From: Cohnella baijiui | Lineage (GTDB): Bacteria > Bacillota > Bacilli > Paenibacillales > Paenibacillaceae | Direction: 5' to 3' | NCBI RefSeq assembly: GCF_020731285.1 | Contig: NZ_JAJFOW010000030.1 | Location: 1-64,000, forward strand | Length of the DNA stretch: 64,000 nt | Shown: positions 61,609 through 64,000 of the stretch, piece by piece | Layout: the number at the start of each line of letters is the position of its first letter | Numbering within the stretch: the first letter of the stretch is position 1 | Notes under the pieces: generated by a model | Database searches by the model: none | Told to the model about the DNA's origin: nothing | The model's input: the letters and a program-made list of their open reading frames with translations, nothing else | Made by a program: the position numbers and the translations under genes

Positions 61609-62671
61609 CTATCCGAGTTGGATGAGCTCCTTCGGATAGCGGGTCATTACCCGGGCCGTTCCGTCTTCGTTCAAGTAAATGTCGTCTTCGATGCGAACCC
61701 CGCCGATGACGGGATCATAAATGCCCGGTTCGACCGTGAATACGAGTCCCGGCTCCATGATCATCTCGTTTTGGCCGGACATCGACGGCCGCTCATGCAC
61801 GTCCATGCCGAAGCCGTGGCCGACCCGGTGGGTGAACAGCGGCCCGTAGCCCGCGTCCTCGATCACCCGGCGCGCCGCCCGGTCGACGGCTCCTGCGGGC
61901 TCGCCAGCGCGGGCGGCGGCGCTGCGCTTCGGACGGCTCGCCCATCACGAACGTGCGGGTGATGTCGGAGCAGTAGCCGTCCATCTGAACGCCGATGTCG
62001 ATCAGCACGAAGTCGCCGCGGCGGATCGGATAAGGTCCCGGCGTGCCGTGCGGCAGCGCCGTCCGCGGCCCGGTCAGCACGATCGATTCAAACGCCGGAC
62101 GATCGGCCCCAAGCTTGCGCATTTGATATTCGATCTCCGCCGCCAGCTCAAGCTCTGTCATGCCCATCTTCGCGAAATCCGCCGCGTGCGCAACGACGGC
62201 CTCGATCAGGTCGACGGCACGTTGGATTTTCGCGGCTTCTTCCTCGGATTTGCGCAGCCGCATGCCGAGCAGCGACTCCTCCAGATCGGCGAACCGCGCG
62301 CCCGGGAAGACGGCCTCGAAGCGCTCGGCCTGCGCGAGGCTGACCGTCCCCTTCTCCACGCCGATGACGCGCGCGCCCTCGGGCAGCCGGGATTTCAGAA
62401 TCGCGTACGGATCTTCGGTATCGGCGACGGGCACGATGCCTGCAGCGCCTTCGCTTTCCCGCGCGGCCGTCTCGTCCAGCAGCGGCACGTACAGCGATTC
62501 GGTCTCCGCGCGCGCGTCCAGGACAAGCGCCAGGAAGCGCTCGTGCGGATTGCAGGCGAAGCCCGTCAAGTAATTCACGTTCGTCGGCGACGTCACAAGC
62601 GCGACATCGACGCCTTGTTCTTTCAATGCGGCCAGCAATCTGCTTTTTCGGGTGTTCCATACGGATGCCAT
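61609..62671 (-). pseudogene. M24 Xaa-Pro dipeptidase, frameshifted
   Basis: The first part (start 62671, AAAGGAG RBS) reads through the N-terminal domain and into the catalytic domain (LIDIGVQMDGYCSDITRTFVMGEPSEAQ). It then continues in a wrong, Arg-rich frame. The correct sequence (AARAGEPAGAVDRAARRVIEDAGYGPLFTHRVGHGFGMDVHE) resumes in another frame at about 61925. Compared with the family about a dozen residues are missing at the joint, so a deletion of a length not divisible by three is likely. All five metal ligands are present (two Asp, HRVGHG His, EPG Glu, RIEDD Glu). This may be a recent mutation or a sequencing error in a GC-rich run. Confidence 0.85.
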
Positions 62672-62719
62672 GAGAGCATCTCCTTTCCTTGTCGCGTTGT
62701 TCGTCTCCGCCAAACGTTA

Positions 62720-62753
62720 AACAACTCCAAGGTCTGTCGACCCTGGAGTTGTT
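62720..62753 (-). terminator. Terminator of mdh
   Basis: The stem aacaactcca/tggagttgtt encloses a 14-nt loop. The T-run is short, so termination may be partial. It lies 21 bp after the mdh stop. Confidence 0.6.
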
Positions 62754-62773
62754 CGGCGTCTTCTAAGCGGAGT

Positions 62774-63718
62774 TTATGCGTTCTCGACGATCCGGATGAC
62801 GCCGCGGACGGATTCGGCGGATTTCTCCAGCGACGCCTTCTCCTCGGCCGTCAGGTCGAGCTCGATGATCTTCTCGATGCCGTCGCCGCCCAGCACGGCC
62901 AGGACGCCCATGAACAGGTTGTCGTAGCCGTATTCGCCCTCGAGCAGCGCGATGACCGGCAGGATGCGCTTCTTGTCCTTCAGGATCGCCTCGGTCATCT
63001 GCACGAGCGAGGCGGCAGGCGCGTAGTAGGCGCTGCCGTTGCCCAGCAGATTGACGATCTCGCCGCCGCCGACGCGCGTGCGCGCAACGATGGCATCGAT
63101 CTGATCCTTCGGGAGCAGCTTCTCGACCGGAATGCCCCCGATCGTCGTGTACCGCACGAGCGGGACCATGTCGTCGCCGTGTCCGCCCAGCACGACGCCG
63201 CGCACGTCTTCGACGGAAACGTTCAGCGCCTCCGCGAGGAACGTGTTGTAGCGCGCCGTATCGAGGACGCCCGATTGGCCGATGACGCGGTTTTTCGGGA
63301 AGCCCAACGCCTTGTTGGCTACGTAGGTCATGGCGTCGACCGGGTTGGACAGGATGATGACGTAAGCGTTCGGGCTGGTGGCCTTCACGTTCTCGCAGAC
63401 GGACTTCACGATGCCCGCGTTCGTGTTCACGAGGTCGTCGCGGCTCATGCCCGGCTTGCGGGCGATGCCGGCCGTGATGATGACGACGTCGGAGCCCGCG
63501 GAATCCTGATCGTTCGCCGTGCCGACGATTCTGGCGTCGATGCCTTGGACCGGCGTGGACTCCAGCATGTCGAGCGCTTTGCCCTTGGTCGGATTCTCGA
63601 GCTGAGGAATATCGAGCAGGACGATGTCGCCGAGCTCTTTTTGAGCCAGCATCAGCGCCGTGGTCGCGCCGGTAAAGCCGGCGCCCACGACGGTGATTTT
63701 CGCGCGTTTGATGGCCAT
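62774..63718 (-). CDS. mdh: Malate dehydrogenase
   Basis: The 314-residue enzyme, LDH-like type, has the NAD fold (ITVVGAGFTGATTAL), substrate arginines in ARKPGMSRDDL, NPVDAMT and catalytic His in GGHGDDMVPL. It interconverts malate and oxaloacetate. GAAGGAGG precedes the ATG at 63718. It follows icd, as in the citZ-icd-mdh order of Bacillales. Confidence 0.97.
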   Translation of the reverse strand: MAIKRAKITVVGAGFTGATTALMLAQKELGDIVLLDIPQLENPTKGKALDMLESTPVQGIDARIVGTANDQDSAGSDVVIITAGIARKPGMSRDDLVNTNAGIVKSVCENVKATSPNAYVIILSNPVDAMTYVANKALGFPKNRVIGQSGVLDTARYNTFLAEALNVSVEDVRGVVLGGHGDDMVPLVRYTTIGGIPVEKLLPKDQIDAIVARTRVGGGEIVNLLGNGSAYYAPAASLVQMTEAILKDKKRILPVIALLEGEYGYDNLFMGVLAVLGGDGIEKIIELDLTAEEKASLEKSAESVRGVIRIVENA

Positions 63719-63743
63719 TCGGATAGCCTCCTTCATTCAGCTA

Positions 63744-63778
63744 CAGGATGCGATTCGCCCTACGGGCGTCGCATCCTG
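63744..63778. other. Stem-loop between icd and mdh
   Basis: The perfect stem caggatgcga/tcgcatcctg has an inner pairing cgcc/gggcg and no T-run. It may stabilise the icd message or lower mdh readthrough. Confidence 0.6.
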
Positions 63779-63823
63779 CGGTGTAGCTCTATCCTAGCCG
63801 GCTTCTCCCCGCGATAAACGCAC

Positions 63824-64000
63824 TTACATGTTTTTGATGATTTCGTTCGCGAACTCGGAGCATTTCACTTCGGTTGCGCCTTCCATCAGACGGGCGAAGT
63901 CGTACGTGACGATCTTGCTGTTGATGGACTTTTCGAGGCCCTTGTAAACCAGGTCGGCCGCTTCCAGCCAGCCCAGGTGCTCGAAGAGCATGACGCCGGA
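63824..64000 (-). CDS. icd: Isocitrate dehydrogenase, C-terminal fragment at window edge
   Basis: The last 58 codons are present; the frame runs off the window. The end SGVMLFEHLGWLEAAD...IVTYDFARLMEGATEVKCSEFANEIIKNM matches NADP-dependent isocitrate dehydrogenase. It lies 105 bp upstream of mdh on the same strand. Confidence 0.93.
   Translation of the reverse strand, partial: SGVMLFEHLGWLEAADLVYKGLEKSINSKIVTYDFARLMEGATEVKCSEFANEIIKNM

Overview
The window looks like chromosome of a GC-rich, endospore-forming member of the Paenibacillaceae (Paenibacillus/Cohnella type). The evidence is a small acid-soluble spore protein gene, a YtaF sporulation membrane protein gene, the Bacillales gene order polA-mutM-ytaF-coaE, strong Shine-Dalgarno sites, sigma-A promoters of Gram-positive type, and many lipoproteins with Ser/Ala/Pro spacers after the lipobox. 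Genus is inference only.

Layout. 1-0.5 kb: a 9-bp tandem repeat, short inverted repeats, and one copy of a tRNA-end-like palindromic repeat that also carries the terminator of the next operon. 0.5-13.2 kb: a glycan-use locus on the minus strand. A LacI regulator, a solute-binding lipoprotein, two permeases and a GH38 alpha-mannosidase form one operon. A second LacI regulator and a 1340-residue secreted protein with clan GH-A-like catalytic motifs follow. Two near-identical operators sit just downstream of consensus promoters and tie the operon and the big secreted gene into one regulon. 13.4-14.5 kb: a decayed SDR gene, 220-bp direct repeats and tRNA-Ala(GGC). 14.6-24.2 kb: housekeeping genes (nrdR, SASP, lytic transglycosylase, coaE, ytaF, mutM, polA) and a two-component system. 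24.6-29.6 kb: a five-gene operon for a membrane glycosyltransferase, a polyprenyl-phosphate glycosyltransferase, DUF2304, an SMR/EamA-like small membrane protein and a secreted stalk/PKD protein, likely an extracytoplasmic glycosylation unit. 29.6-39.8 kb: the complete pst-phoU phosphate operon, flanked by c-di-GMP genes and a soluble chemoreceptor. The GGDEF protein and the chemoreceptor share a CBS sensor module, and the GGDEF gene has a Pho box almost identical to that of pstS. 39.9-43.8 kb: a redox module with an Ig-like lipoprotein, a PQQ-type quinoprotein lipoprotein and a divergent CuA cupredoxin lipoprotein. The two divergent promoters carry the same palindromic operator.

43.9-45.8 kb: an 18-copy 52-bp minisatellite and a nuclease-fold/wHTH gene. 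45.9-50.3 kb: two Gfo/Idh/MocA oxidoreductases, a sugar isomerase-like TIM-barrel protein and a divergent AraC regulator. 50.6-54.1 kb: a polar amino-acid ABC importer (SBP-permease fusion plus ATPase) and rsgA. 54.2-54.4 kb: a compact transcription unit with a consensus promoter, a strong RBS, a 23-codon ORF and two terminators. 54.5-64 kb: PhoP/PhoR (in the order phoR-phoP), class I fumarase, an HD-domain nucleotidase, a small membrane protein, an M29 aminopeptidase, a frameshifted M24 peptidase, mdh and the 3' end of icd.

How the genes work together. Phosphate sensing (PhoR/PhoP), uptake (Pst) and, if the shared Pho box is real, c-di-GMP turnover form one response. The TCA genes icd, mdh and fumarase lie near phoPR, as is broadly the case in Bacillales. 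The most unusual elements are the PQQ/CuA lipoprotein module, the tRNA-end-derived terminator repeats, the minisatellite, the CBS module shared around pst, and the unassigned GH-A-like enzyme.
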